From contig NZ_CP063363.1 in the NCBI RefSeq assembly GCF_016807805.1, forward strand, positions 1-64,000: DNA of 64,000 nucleotides. The letters run 5' to 3'. The first letter of the stretch is position 1. Every line of letters begins with the position of its first letter. A program made the position numbers and the translations under genes. Positions 1 through 8,764 of this stretch are shown one piece after another. The notes below the pieces were generated by a model. It saw only the letters and a program-made list of their open reading frames with translations. It was not told where the DNA came from and ran no database searches. The DNA comes from Xanthobacter dioxanivorans (GTDB lineage: Bacteria > Pseudomonadota > Alphaproteobacteria > Rhizobiales > Xanthobacteraceae).

Positions 1-2
1 GC

Positions 3-34
3 GTCGGCTTCGCCGACTAGCTTTTTTACTAGTC
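3..34 (+). other. Overlapping hairpins upstream of traC (terminator or oriT-region structure)
   Basis: Bases 3-8 and 12-17 form a perfect 6-bp GC-rich stem with a 3-nt loop. TAGC and six T follow, which is the form of a Rho-independent terminator for a rightward gene outside the window. Bases 15-20 (GACTAG) also pair with 29-34 (CTAGTC), so two stems compete. In Ti-type plasmids the space before traC holds oriT, which is an alternative reading. No nic site was recognised. Confidence 0.4.
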
Positions 35-103
35 GCCGCTGGCGCTCATCCGGAAAGCTGGGCCTCGATCCAGCAGAAACCGGACAGGGGAAGGTCAACC
101 GGA

Positions 104-402
104 ATGAAGAAGCCGTCGCGACAGGATCAGGGAGGAAATCGCCAGGGCTGCAGGACCAGTGCGGCAGGCCGAGACGCGCGAGGCCGAACGCATCGCCGGA
201 TCGCGCTGAAGGCTGGATCGGCGAGATCGACAATCGAGGAGGCGGCGCTGCTCTCGGCCTTCGAGGAGTGTGGCGAAACGGTTTCGCGACGGCAAGCGAC
301 GGATCGACCGGAAGGAAGGGTGGCCCCAGCCGACAGCCGAATGGCGGGGCGTCCACGACGCTCGCGGCTGGCGCGGCTCAGGGCGGCAATCGCGAGGCTT
401 GA
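104..402 (+). pseudogene. traC: Broken traC, conjugal transfer protein
   Basis: Recognised from pieces typical of Ti-plasmid TraC: MKKPS at the start, REEIAR...AETREAERI in the next frame, RIALKAG...IEEAALLSAFEE back in the first frame, and a C-terminal TTLAAGAAQGGNREA ending at a TGA at 400-402. The family is a small (about 100 aa) accessory protein of the DNA-transfer apparatus. At least two frame changes are needed to read it through, so no full protein can be made as written. It is followed by traD and traG in the usual order. Confidence 0.7.
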
Positions 403-407
403 GCGCA

Positions 408-622
408 TGCGCCGGTCGAGCTCATCGGACGCCCGCAAGCGGGACACGCGCGAGAAGATCGAACTCGGCGGCCTGATCGTGAAGCGGGACTGCGCTACGA
501 GAAGCGCGCGCTGCTGCTCGGGCCTGCTGATCGACGGGCAGCGCGCGCCAAGCGAGGACGAGGCCGAGCGAACGCGGCTCAGCGCCATCGGCGCGCAAGC
601 CTTCGGGCGCGATCATGAATAG
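408..622 (+). pseudogene. traD: Broken traD, conjugal transfer protein
   Basis: Fragments KRDTREKIELGGLIVK, then GLRYEKRALLLG in a shifted frame, then LLIDGQR...ERTRLSAIGAQAFG match the about 70-aa TraD protein coded between traC and traG in Ti-like plasmids. One G appears to be missing near 484 and one extra G is present near 521. The two cancel, but they scramble about 12 residues. The stop codon overlaps the traG start at 615, the normal arrangement for translational coupling. Confidence 0.7.
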
Positions 623-2538
623 GGTGCTGCTCGCCGGGCTGCAGGCGGCGATCATGATCGCGGTGGCGATCACGACGACCGGCGCCGAGCACTGGCTGGG
701 GGCTTCGGCAAAGACGGGCCGCGCGCATGATGCTCGGCCGTACCGGGCTCGCGCTGCCCTATGCGCTGGCCGGCGGGGCCGGATTGATCCTGCTCTTCGC
801 CGCGCCGGCGCGATCGCGATCCGGGCGGTCGGATGGGGCGTCGTGACGGGGAGCGCCGCCGTCATCGCATCGCCGTCATCCGCGAGGGCGTGCGCCTCGC
901 GGCCCTCGCGCGGCCGCGTGCCGGCGGGGCAATCCGTGCTTGCCTATGCCGATCCGGGAACGAGCGTCCGGGGCGGCGATCGCGCTCATTTGCGCGATGT
1001 TCGCGCTGCGCGTCGCCATCAAGGAAATGCCGCCTTCGCGGCAGCGACGCCGCGCCGGATCACGGGCCGGCGCGCGATCCATGGCGAGACCGACTGGATG
1101 AAGATGGAGGCCGCCGCAAGCTGTTCGGCGACGCCGGCGGCATCGTCATTGGCGAGCGCTATCGGGTCGACCGCGACTCCGTCGCCGGCATCGCGTTCCG
1201 CGCCGACAGCCGCGACAGCTGGGGCAGCGGTGGCCGCTCGCCGCTGCTCTGCTTCGACGGGTCGTTCGGCTCGTCGCACGGCATCGTCTTCGCCGGCTCC
1301 GGCGGCTTCAAGACGACGTCGGTGACGATCCCCTCGCCTTGAAATGGGGGCGGCGGCCTCGTGGTGCTCGACCCCTCATCGGAGGTCGCGCCGATGGTGA
1401 TCGGCCATCGGCGCAGGCGGGCCGCAAGGTGGTGGTGCTCGATCGGCCGACGTCGCCGCCGGCTTCAACGCGCTCGACTGGATCGGCCGTTTCGGGGGGA
1501 CGAAGGAAGAGGACATCGTCGCGGTCGCGAACCTGGGTGATGACCGATAGCGCACGGCAGGCCTCGGCGCGCGACGACTTCTTTCGCGCCTCCGCGATGC
1601 AGCTTCTGACGGCGCTGATCGCGGACGTCTGCCTGTCGGGTCATACGGAAAAGAAGGACAGACGCTCCGGCAGGTCCGCGCCAATCTCTCGGAGCCGGAG
1701 CCGAAGCTGCGCGAGCGGCTGACCCGGATCTACGAGCAGTCGGGATCGGACTTCGTGAAGGAGAATGTCGCGGTGTTCGTGAACATGACGCCGGAGACCT
1801 TTTCCGGCGTCTACGCCAATGCGGTGAAGGAAACGCATGGCTGTCCTATCCGAACTATGCGGCGCTGATCTCCGGCCATAGCTTCACCACCGACGAGCTC
1901 GCCGATGGCGGGACCGACATCTTCATCGCGCTCGACCTGAAGGTGCTGGAGGCGCATCCGGGTCTCGCCCGCGTCATCATCGCGCGCTGATGAATGCGAT
2001 CTACAACCGCAATGGCGAGGTGAAGGATCGCACCCTGTTCCTGCTCGACGAGGTCGCGAGGCTCGGCTTCCTGCGCATTCTGGAGACCGCCCGCGACGCC
2101 GGCCGGAAATACGGGATCACCATGACCCTGCTCTTCCAGTCGATCGGGCAGATGCGCGAGGCCTATGGCGGCCGCGACGCCACCTCGAAATGGTTCGAGT
2201 CGGCGTCGTGGATCAGCTTCGCGGCGATCAACGATCCCGAGACCGCCGACTACATCTCGCGGCGCTGCGGCGACACCACGGTGGAGGTCGACCAGCTCAG
2301 CCGCTCGTCGCAGATGTCGGGCGCGTCGCGGACGCGCTCGAAGCAGTTGGCGCGCCGGCCGCTGATCCTGCCGCATGAGGTGCTGCGCATGCGCGCCGAC
2401 GAGCAGATCGTGTTCACGGCCGGCAATGCACCGCTTCGATGCGGGCGGGCCATCTGGTTCCGCCGCGAGGACATGAGAAGCTGCGTCGGCGAGAACAGAT
2501 TCCACCGGAAAGAGGCGTTGCAGGGAGGCGGGGCTTGA
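615..2538 (+). pseudogene. traG: Broken traG, type IV coupling protein (VirD4/TraG family)
   Basis: The coupling protein is the inner-membrane ATPase that hands relaxase-bound DNA to the conjugation channel. Seen here: a hydrophobic N-terminus (MNRVLLAGLQAAIMIAVAIT), the Walker A region GSGGFKTTSVTIP near 1292-1335, FFRASAMQLLTALIADVCLSG near 1580-1640, Walker B LFLLDEVARLG near 2036-2070, and a long intact C-terminal stretch from 1990 to 2538 containing WFESASWISFAAINDPETAD. Several frame changes are needed between 700 and 1990, including a missing base near 1336 offset by an extra G shortly after. Length when restored is about 640 aa, as in the family. As written the gene cannot give a working coupling protein. 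Confidence 0.85.
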
Positions 2539-3728
2539 GACGGCTGCGCGTCGGCGACAGCGAGGTCGAGGACAGTTCCGGCGACATCAGCGAGCGGCTG
2601 GCGGAGGCGTTTGCCCGGCGCGAACATCCGCTGTGCCTGTGCCAGCCGGATGGCGTGCCGATGTATGTGGTGCGCGCGGGTGGCCGCCATGTGCTGAAGC
2701 GGATGCCGGGCAGCGGACCGCGGCACGATCCCGACTGCGATTCCTATGAGCCGCCGCATGCACTTTCCGGTCTCGGGGCCGTCGCCGGCGAGGCGATCGT
2801 CGAGAACGCGAGGACGGCGTCACCCTGCTCAAGCTCGATTTCAGCCTGTCGAAGCAGGCCGGTCGGGCGGCGCCGGCGGCGCGCGAGGCGATCGATGCCG
2901 GCGCGGTGAAGACGGATGGCTCGCGCCTCTCGCTGCGCGCGCTGCTGCACTACCTGTGGGAGCAGGCCGAATTCAATCGCTGGCGTCCGGCCATGACCGG
3001 ACGGCGCAACTGGGCGGTGCTGCGCAAGTTCCTGCTCGAGGCGGCCGAGGGGAGACCGCGAAGGGCAAGGCGCTTGCGCACGTCCTGTTCATTCCCGAAA
3101 TGTTCGATGCCGAGCGCGACGCCGCGATCGCGCAGCGGCGCGAGATGTTCCTGAGCCGCGCGTTGAAGGCCGAGGGCAAGCGCCGCTTGCTCGCCATGCT
3201 GATCGGCGAGGTCAAGGAGATCGCACCGGCGCGCTTCGGCCACCGCGTCGTGATCAAGCATCTCCCGCGCTTCCCGTTCATGCTGAACGAGGACGCCCAT
3301 CGGCGGATCAACGCGGTGTTCGCCTCCGAGCTGGCGCTGTGGAATGCGACGGCGGATTCGCATCTGATCGCGATCGCCACCTTCGGCATCGATGCCGCCG
3401 GCATCGCATCGATCGAGTCGATCGCGCTCATGGTCGTGACCGATCGCTGGATCCCGTTCGAGAACCGCTATGAGGCGGCATTGATCGACGCGCTGGCGAA
3501 GCGCGGCGCGAGCTTCGTCAAGAGCCTGCGCTACAACATGCCGCGGCGCAGCCGATGGCCTGCGCCGTCCTACGCCAGGACGGCGCGGCGCCGCTCGGCA
3601 TGTATATCGTGCCCGACGACGCGGGAACGGATTATCGGGAGAAGCTCGACGAGCTGATCGCCGAGAGCGGCATCGCGTCGTGGATCTGGAGCATCGGCGA
3701 CGGCGCCATGCCGGAGCTTCCGGTATGA
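2535..3728 (+). pseudogene. Broken DUF1173 family protein
   Basis: The TTG at 2535 overlaps the traG stop. Pieces in three frames: RRLRVGDSEVEDSSGDISE and LCLCQPDGVPMYVVRAGGRH (2535-2820), DGSRLSLRALLHYLWEQAEF (2909-3050), then KGKALAHVLFIPEMFD through SFVKSLRYNMP (3060-3540), and finally MYIVPDDAGTDYREKLDEL to the TGA at 3728. These match the about 400-aa DUF1173 proteins found beside traG in rhizobial plasmids. The molecular role of the family is unknown. Three frame changes make it a probable pseudogene unless they are consensus errors. Confidence 0.7.
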
Positions 3729-3756
3729 CGTGGTCGGAGGTGGCTTCCATGCGAGA

Positions 3757-3783
3757 GCGAGAGGCGGCCGGACCGCCTCTCGC
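3757..3783. terminator. Bidirectional hairpin between convergent genes
   Basis: A perfect 11-bp inverted repeat (3757-3767 with 3773-3783) and a 5-base loop lie between the DUF1173 stop and the stop of the leftward gene at 3791. There is no T-run, so termination would rest on the strong GC stem. Confidence 0.6.
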
Positions 3784-3790
3784 CTGCGGC

Positions 3791-4297
3791 TCAGCGGCCG
3801 CTCGGCGCCAGCTCTGCGGGCCCGTAGACGATGCGGCGGGCATGGAAGCTCACGCCGGTCTCGCAGGCGATCTGGTCGATGATCTGGCGCAGACCGCAGA
3901 GGCTGCGGTCACTCACCTCGCGCAGCGACGGGCCGCATTCGGCGAGCGCGTACCAGCGCCTCGTGCGGGGATCGAATATCTCCTGCGTCGCGAGGTCGAT
4001 GTCGAGATGATCGAGGAGCGGCTGCGGCTGCGCGATCCAGCGGTGTTCGAATTCCGCCTCGATCCAATAGAGGTCTTCGGCGGCCTGCTCGGCGCGCGCC
4101 GGGTCAGCGCCGTCTCGCGCGCACCGCTGCGCCTCCACCGCGCGTATCATCAGCTCGATCAGATCGCCGAGCTTGGCGACGAGCCGGTCGTGTGCGCTGC
4201 GCGCGAGATCATTGTCGCAACCGACGCGACTGATCCTGGCTATGAACCTGAAGCCGTTGAGGCGCGTGAACAGCGAGAGGTAGTCGATGTCGGACTT
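3791..4297 (-). CDS. Hypothetical plasmid protein with damaged start codon
   Basis: An open frame of about 168 aa beginning SDIDYLSLFTRLNGFRF and ending SFHARRIVYGPAELAPSGR. No domain was recognised. A strong ribosome site (AAAGGAG) lies 7-8 bases before codon AAG at 4297, where ATG would be expected. A T-to-A change (ATG to AAG) would explain this, and no other good start is visible downstream. The upstream extension of the frame shares its sequence with the leader at 7200-7395, so it is noncoding. Probably silent or poorly translated as it stands; a read error at one base is the alternative. Confidence 0.5.
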   Translation of the reverse strand, partial: KSDIDYLSLFTRLNGFRFIARISRVGCDNDLARSAHDRLVAKLGDLIELMIRAVEAQRCARDGADPARAEQAAEDLYWIEAEFEHRWIAQPQPLLDHLDIDLATQEIFDPRTRRWYALAECGPSLREVSDRSLCGLRQIIDQIACETGVSFHARRIVYGPAELAPSGR

Positions 4298-4492
4298 GGG
4301 GTGTCTCCTTTCGTTCTGACGAAAGGCGGCTGCACCGTAGGCGCGAGGAGTCAGGGATCGCGAAGCGACCGCCTGCGGCGGCGAGCGGGGGTGCCGATTT
4401 TCCGGCGGCGCCTCCCGGGCGTCGGCGGAAAATTGGGGAACCGCGATGTCCTTGACACCGGAGCGGCGGGTGCACAATAGGCCGTCAGAGAG
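4298..4492. promoter_or_regulatory. Leader module type 1, copy A
   Basis: This about 195-bp noncoding block aligns along its length with 7200-7395. Shared elements in order are the CTTCGT...GACGAA palindrome just before the leftward start, GGATCGCG.AGCGACCG, GGGGGTGCCGATTTT, GGAAAATTGGGG, and GTCCTTGAC. GATTTT and AAAATT sit in the arms of a long imperfect palindrome. A TTGACA box at the right end could be a rightward -35. From 4493 to 4897 I see no gene, only GC-rich sequence with short overlapping frames. Confidence 0.6.
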
Positions 4493-4897
4493 AGAGGAAA
4501 GCCACGGCGACCGCCGGGCGCCGTGCCCGCATCCGGCGACCAGCCGGCAGGGTGCGCGAGGGTGTCCCTCGCGACGAGGCGCCCGGTCGATCCGGGCGAC
4601 CTCGTCCCGCGAGATGGATCGTCACCCGCATGGGCGGAGACCGCATCGCGGGCTCCGGGAGCGGTGCGCAGCGGCGCGAGTAGAGCCAGTCCGCCGCGGG
4701 CGGCTCGCCCAGATCTCCTTGTCGGTGACCGCATATCTTGCCGGGCTGGCTATTCTGATGCCAAACGCCACCCGGGTCGTCCGGCCTGCCCCGGTTTCGA
4801 TCGGAGAAAGACACACCGCATTGGCCATATCCTCCCGTTCGGAACGACAGCATCGCAGCTCGGTTCGGCCGGGCGGTCTGAGCAGCGCTCCCGCAGA

Positions 4898-5359
4898 ATG
4901 ATTGTTCTCCCTATCAGAGGCGCTCTCGTCGCCGCGCTCGCCCTCGCCGCGCTTCATTGGCCATGTCGCGGACATGCTGAGCCGACGCGGGGTGCGATTT
5001 CCGATACCGTGGCGGCCTCGTTCTCCATCTGTGGCAGCGCCCGGCGGTTCGACTGCGTGGTCGACGGCGACACATTCTGGCTCGGACGACAAAAGATCCG
5101 GATCGCCGACATCGACGCTCCGGAACTCACGCCGCCGCGCTGCGCACATGAGAGGGAGCTGGGCGAGGCTGCGAAGCACAGGCTGCGGGCGCTGCTGAAC
5201 GCCGGGCCGTTTTCGCTGGTCGCGGGCTCGCGGGACGAAGACCCGTTCGGCCGCAAGCTGCGCACGGTCGTGCGTGCGGGCCGCTCGATCGGCGAGCGCA
5301 TGGTCGCCGAAGGGCTTGTCCGGCGCTGGGACGGCGGCCGGCGAAGCTGGTGCGACTGA
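4898..5359 (+). CDS. Secreted SNase-like (thermonuclease family) nuclease
   Basis: 153 aa. The ATG at 4898 precedes a signal peptide (about residues 1-27, ending GHA). The staphylococcal-nuclease fold signature follows: VVDGDTFWL (D56, D58), IRIADIDAPE (R69, D73, E76) and EDPFGRKL (R119), matching the metal and catalytic residues of the family. It probably cleaves DNA or RNA in the periplasm or outside the cell. Such genes are common on conjugative elements of alphaproteobacteria, where they may help clear nucleic acid or remodel the envelope; that role is inference. It stands alone on the plus strand, 12 bp before the WGR gene. Confidence 0.8.
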   Translation: MIVLPIRGALVAALALAALHWPCRGHAEPTRGAISDTVAASFSICGSARRFDCVVDGDTFWLGRQKIRIADIDAPELTPPRCAHERELGEAAKHRLRALLNAGPFSLVAGSRDEDPFGRKLRTVVRAGRSIGERMVAEGLVRRWDGGRRSWCD

Positions 5360-5371
5360 GGCATCAGCACA

Positions 5372-5704
5372 ATGAATCGGTCGAGCCGGACCGATTCGAA
5401 AAACGCGTTGGACGCCGCAGGCGGCGGCGGCGAGACTCCCGGCATGAACCAGAGGGGCAGCCGACCCATCCATCTTCGCCGCATCGACCCGACGCAGAAC
5501 ATGCGGCGCTTCTACGCGCTGGCGATCCAGCCGACGCTGTTCGGCGGCGCCTCGGTCATCCGCAACTGGGGCCGGATCGGTTCGAATGGCCAGGCCATGA
5601 TGCAGACCTTCGACCGGCCGGACGAGGCCGACGATGCGCTGAACCGCCTCGAGCGCAGCAAGCGGCGGCGGGTTATCGCGACGCAGATTGAACCGGCCCC
5701 ATAA
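5372..5704 (+). CDS. WGR domain protein
   Basis: 110 aa from ATG 5372, or 86 aa from ATG 5444. Neither start has a strong ribosome site, and the first 24 residues are of low complexity, so 5444 may be the true start. The WGR domain is clear: FYALAIQPTLFGGASVIRNW, GRIGSNGQ, and a helical tail DEADDALNRLERSKRRR. WGR is a nucleic-acid-associated domain of PARP and of small plasmid proteins. Located right after the nuclease and probably co-transcribed. Confidence 0.75.
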   Translation: MNRSSRTDSKNALDAAGGGGETPGMNQRGSRPIHLRRIDPTQNMRRFYALAIQPTLFGGASVIRNWGRIGSNGQAMMQTFDRPDEADDALNRLERSKRRRVIATQIEPAP

Positions 5705-5707
5705 GAA

Positions 5708-5735
5708 TGGCCGGCAAGCGAAGCGCTGCCGGCCA
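5708..5735. terminator. Hairpin between convergent genes
   Basis: TGGCCGGCA at 5708-5716 pairs perfectly with TGCCGGCCA at 5727-5735. It lies 4 bp after the WGR stop and 8 bp before the stop of the leftward small gene, so it can serve both strands. Confidence 0.6.
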
Positions 5736-5742
5736 GGAGTCG

Positions 5743-5937
5743 TCACATGGTCTCGTCGATGACACCGGCGGCCTTCGGCCGGACGTCGTCCATGTGATCG
5801 ATGATCTCAAAGCCGTCCGACATCCAGCCGAAATCGCCGTTGCGCACCGCTTCGAGTGTGGCCCAAGTGCCGTCCGGCCAGAGCACGATGTCGTCGGGGT
5901 GCGGCTATCGGCGCTGTGATGAGTGGGATCGCGTCAT
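5743..5937 (-). pseudogene. Small plasmid protein gene interrupted at codon 11
   Basis: The ATG at 5937 has an excellent ribosome site (GAGGAG, 6 bases before). The frame reads MTRSHSSQRR, stops at TAG, then continues HPDDIVLWPDGTWATLE...DHMDDVRPKAAGVIDETM to 5743. A shifted reading of the interrupted part gives PTHHSADSRTP, which joins smoothly to DDIVLW. One inserted and one missing base therefore explain the break. The intact product would be about 65 aa, acidic, with a WPDGTW motif. Function unknown. Either a recent pseudogene or a consensus error. Confidence 0.6.
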
Positions 5938-5969
5938 TGGGATCTCCTCACGTGCCGGAAAAGGACGAA

Positions 5970-5991
5970 GGCCCCGCCTTGCGGCGGAGCC
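5970..5991 (-). terminator. Terminator downstream of the DUF736 gene
   Basis: On the minus strand GGCTCCGCC, a 4-base loop and GGCGGGGCC form a 9-bp stem, followed a few bases later by TTTT. It starts 15 bp after the DUF736 stop. Confidence 0.6.
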
Positions 5992-6006
5992 CTCGCGTCG
6001 CTGCGA

Positions 6007-6321
6007 TCAATCCCGCCGCGGCCGGGACCAGATCAGCTGCAGGCCTTCCTCGCCGTCGACCTCGACCAGGGTGGCGTAGAGGGGCTCGCGGAAGGACGGA
6101 TCGTCGAGCTTGACCGAGAGGTAGTCGCGGCCGGTTTCCTCGGCGGTCCGCTGCCAGGCTGCGCCGAGCTCGACATTGTCGGCGTCGAAGATGCGGAACT
6201 GGGGGCCCCGGTCCGAGGGGTTCGGGATGCGGACGATGCGGGTCCGGGCCTTGAGGCCGAGGGTGCGGATGTTGCCGGTGAAGCCGTTGCCGTTCGAAGT
6301 GAAGGTGCCGATGTTGGCCAT
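6007..6321 (-). CDS. DUF736 family protein
   Basis: 104 aa. [39 protein letters not shown] and [12 protein letters not shown] are hallmarks of DUF736, a small, probably cytosolic protein of unknown role found almost only on plasmids and integrative elements of Hyphomicrobiales. The start at 6321 has AAGGGA 10 bases upstream; the in-frame sequence before it is noncoding leader. The gene is intact, with a terminator 15 bp after its stop, so it is probably transcribed alone. Its leader resembles that of ardC (10910-11185). Confidence 0.85.
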   Translation of the reverse strand: MANIGTFTSNGNGFTGNIRTLGLKARTRIVRIPNPSDRGPQFRIFDADNVELGAAWQRTAEETGRDYLSVKLDDPSFREPLYATLVEVDGEEGLQLIWSRPRRD

Positions 6322-7028
6322 TGTCTCATTCCCTTGGTTCCGGGCCGCGCCCATCGCGACCCGATGGCGGTCGTGAGGCCGGAGGCGATCGACCCGCACC
6401 CACCGGGGTCCCCGTTGCGCTTGCGCAATGGGGTGGTCCTTCGGGCCGGAACGCAGTGGAGGGCGCCCGGAGACGGCTTTTTTGCTTCGCGATGCAAAGC
6501 CGGCCGGGCCCCCTTCGGGGTGGCCGGCGGCGGAAAAAAGCCGGCGCCGGACGTTGCGGGGACAAGATCGAGGGCGCGCAGCGCCCGTCCTTCGGCCAGA
6601 CCTGCCACATCGGGTTCGCCATGGGGGAGGCCATCGCAACACCGGGGGAGTGCGACATGCGCGAAGATCGCCAGGCTCCCGACGGCACAGTGGCCGCGCG
6701 CTATCCGCTCGCCCCGCCCAGATCGCGGATCCGCAGCCCTCACGGATCCTCGCCGGCAGGCCCAGCGCGCCATCCCGTCGCCGGCATGACGAACGCGGCT
6801 CCCGCGCCGGCAGCGGAGCAGCTCAGGGTGGCGCGACGCCCTCCGCTCAAGCTCCGCCATCCGTCCCGGCGACCGACGACCTGCCGTGGTCGGGAGAGGC
6901 CGAGACCGCCCAGCCTGGTCCTTGCGCTGGCGGACGGCGGCGACGAGAGCGCCCGCCCGCGGGGCGGGCCTTCCCGACCAGAAGCATCGCCGAGCAGAAG
7001 ACGCGGAAACGCGAGCGCCGGCGCCGAC
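6322..7028 (-). promoter_or_regulatory. Long noncoding leader of DUF736 with leader module type 2, copy A (6371-6465)
   Basis: No gene is supported in these about 700 bp. Bases 6371-6465 align with 10981-11065 before ardC: TCGTGAGG, CCGGGGTCCCC, a GCGC-rich stem, GGGGTGGTC and ACGCAGTGGAGG, at similar distances from the start codons. Further upstream, 6480-6560 holds stacked GC stems next to T/A runs (GGCCGGGCCCCC with GGGGTGGCCGGC), the kind of structure seen in attenuators. 6600-7020 is GC-rich with no recognised content. Confidence 0.55.
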
Positions 7029-7050
7029 AAAAAAGGGGGCTCACGCCCCC
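7029..7050 (-). terminator. Rho-independent terminator overlapping the stop codon at 7041
   Basis: Minus-strand GGGGGC, TGAG-type loop, GCCCCC and six T. The stop codon of the 52-aa gene lies in the loop, so termination is immediate. Confidence 0.8.
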
Positions 7051-7199
7051 TCCGCCTCGCGGCTGCGGCGCTCGGCCTCAGCGAGTAGCTCTTCGAGGCG
7101 CTGCTGCGACTCCCTGCGCTCCTTGCGGGTGAGGATGCAGTGCGCGAGCTCGGCGCGCAGCTCGGCGATTTCGGCGTAGATGTCGAGAACCTTCGTCAT
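7041..7199 (-). CDS. Small coiled-coil protein (52 aa), hypothetical
   Basis: MTKVLDIYAEIAELRAELAH is followed by a highly charged helix rich in E, R and L, probably one continuous amphipathic coil. The start at 7199 has a near-consensus ribosome site (GAAGGAGG, 5 bases before). The gene ends inside its own terminator. The product resembles small plasmid-borne proteins of rhizobia; function unknown. Upstream is the second copy of leader type 1. Confidence 0.65.
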   Translation of the reverse strand: MTKVLDIYAEIAELRAELAHCILTRKERRESQQRLEELLAEAERRSREAEGA

Positions 7200-7395
7200 G
7201 TGAACCTCCTTCGTCTCGATGACGAAGGCGGCACACCGGGCGTTGGAGGGACGGGTCAAGGATCGCGCAGCGACCGGCAGCGCCGGCGCGCGGGGGTGCC
7301 GATTTTGTCGTCGCGCAGCGGCGGGAAAATTGGGGGCACCGCGCGTCCTTGACGCGGCCCGACTGCCGGTATGATGGGTCGTCATTGAGAGGAAG
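7200..7395. promoter_or_regulatory. Leader module type 1, copy B
   Basis: The partner of 4298-4492. It contains CTTCGTCTC/GATGACGAAG next to the start, GTCAAGGATCGCG paired at a distance with GCGTCCTTGAC, and GGTGCCGATTTT opposite AAAATTGGGGGCACC, making a long imperfect palindrome. At its right end TTGACG and TATGAT 15 bp apart could form a rightward promoter, but no rightward gene follows, so its product, if any, would be a noncoding or antisense RNA. Confidence 0.6.
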
Positions 7396-7448
7396 ACGGC
7401 CTGGCACAACGGTTCTGCCGTCTTCGGCTCGCAACCGAGCCGCAACGT

Positions 7449-8549
7449 TCACTCGATGTCGAACACGGCAGTCGTTGCAGCCCTCGAAAAGGCTGGAGCA
7501 GCAAGAACGAAATTGCTGGCAAGGAATTGGTCAGCTGCTCCGCAATCCCGCAACCGGCATAGGTCTTCGTCCTTAATCGCGGCCCGAAGGGCATTGAGAA
7601 TTTTCATGGAGTCAATGAATCGATATGGTCGAGCATAAAGGGAGCCAACGGTCGGCCCGAGCGCGCCAGGGACGCCCCTCGCTATTTGGAGCTCGGCCAC
7701 AAATCGACACGCGTCCACGAGACCGGACTCTCGCTCCAGCCAGTTTTGCGCCGACATAACGCGCTCGAGGAGCGGCGTGAGGTCCCCCGCGCATTCCAAC
7801 TGGGCAAAGGCTGTGCCGAACCACTTGGGATAGGGCGCGTAGCGACGCTCGACGAGCATGGCGAGGCGCATGATATTTCCGACCATCCGAGCGGCGATTA
7901 CCTGTGAACCGAGCTCATCCCCTACGTCGCCGGTGCGGCCGACATAGGCGCGTTCTTCCGCAATGAGCCTCCATTGCGCGGCAAGCTTGTAAAGCCATAC
8001 GTCGCGAGGAAAGTAGTTGAGGCGGCTCCTGAGGGCGGTAAGAGCACCTACATCATCGCGAAACACCGCGCCGGCCGTCACGGTTAAGAATAGTTGTTCC
8101 GAGTAAGATAGCCAGTCGCGTGCGGTCAGGTCCGTCGCAAACTGTCTTCCCAAAAAAACATCACTCCAAGCCGTCAGTGTATAGAGTTCGACACCGTGGT
8201 CTGAGCCAAGCACGCCCGCTACAGAGCTCTCTCGGCGGGGGCGGACATTGGTAGCGTAGCGAACCGGCCACCCCTCAAAGACCGCGGGAAGACTGCGATC
8301 TAGGGCCTGCATTATAACGGGCGCTGTCTCAGCAAACCTCTCCTCGGGAAGGAAGAGCTGCACGCTAGGACCATAATCATGGTCTGCGGATACTTCCGTA
8401 TCATAACCAAGAACTTCCGAGCCTAAGCCGATTCGACAAGCAGCGTATGGCAGTTCGGGGAAATGTTCTTGGAGGACGGGGGCGACAAGATTTTCATGAA
8501 ACCGTTGTGCGAGACCAATTCCTATCGGGTGAGTTGTTGAGCTAGCCAC
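7449..8549 (-). CDS. DUF4037 family nucleotidyltransferase-like protein
   Basis: 366 aa. Near the N-terminus GLGSEVLGYDTEVSADHDYG (about residues 41-60) has the GS...DxD pattern of the nucleotidyltransferase superfamily, followed by SVQLFLPEE. These mark the DUF4037 family. C-terminal half is helical (ARDWLSYSEQLFLTVTAGAV, FPRDVWLYKLAAQWRLIAEE), as in that family. Substrate unknown; some nucleotidyltransferases of this fold modify antibiotics or act as toxins, but no such claim can be made here. Base composition is clearly less GC-rich than the neighbours, as in the next two genes, so all three look like transferred cargo. Confidence 0.7.
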   Translation of the reverse strand: MASSTTHPIGIGLAQRFHENLVAPVLQEHFPELPYAACRIGLGSEVLGYDTEVSADHDYGPSVQLFLPEERFAETAPVIMQALDRSLPAVFEGWPVRYATNVRPRRESSVAGVLGSDHGVELYTLTAWSDVFLGRQFATDLTARDWLSYSEQLFLTVTAGAVFRDDVGALTALRSRLNYFPRDVWLYKLAAQWRLIAEERAYVGRTGDVGDELGSQVIAARMVGNIMRLAMLVERRYAPYPKWFGTAFAQLECAGDLTPLLERVMSAQNWLERESGLVDACRFVAELQIARGVPGALGPTVGSLYARPYRFIDSMKILNALRAAIKDEDLCRLRDCGAADQFLASNFVLAAPAFSRAATTAVFDIE

Positions 8550-8764
8550 GAGACATTCCTAGGGGATTTTTGAACAGGATGCAGCCGCCTCATGGCCGTG
8601 CATGGTGAAGCGTGGCAGATGTCTATCGCGAAAGTTTGTGCTTTGCGAACGCTCTTTGCGCTTGGAGCTTGCCCACGGCGGCGCTGCCCTTCCGGATCAA
8701 TTTCCCCTACGGGGCATGTGAGGCCAGCAAATCGAGAAGCAGCTTGCGGCATCGGTCGCAGACT

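Noticed and set aside
4622..5746. A 374-codon minus-strand frame over the nuclease and WGR genes
   Set aside because: The plus strand has the SNase and WGR signatures with proper starts; the minus frame is a shadow.
6321..7088. A 255-codon plus-strand frame over the DUF736 leader
   Set aside because: Composition is Arg/Pro-rich, there is no ribosome site, and it covers stacked hairpins and the repeated leader module.
7369..7440. A rightward small RNA or gene from the TTGACG/TATGAT promoter
   Set aside because: The boxes are plausible, but no terminator or open frame follows before the convergent DUF4037 gene, so no separate feature is claimed.
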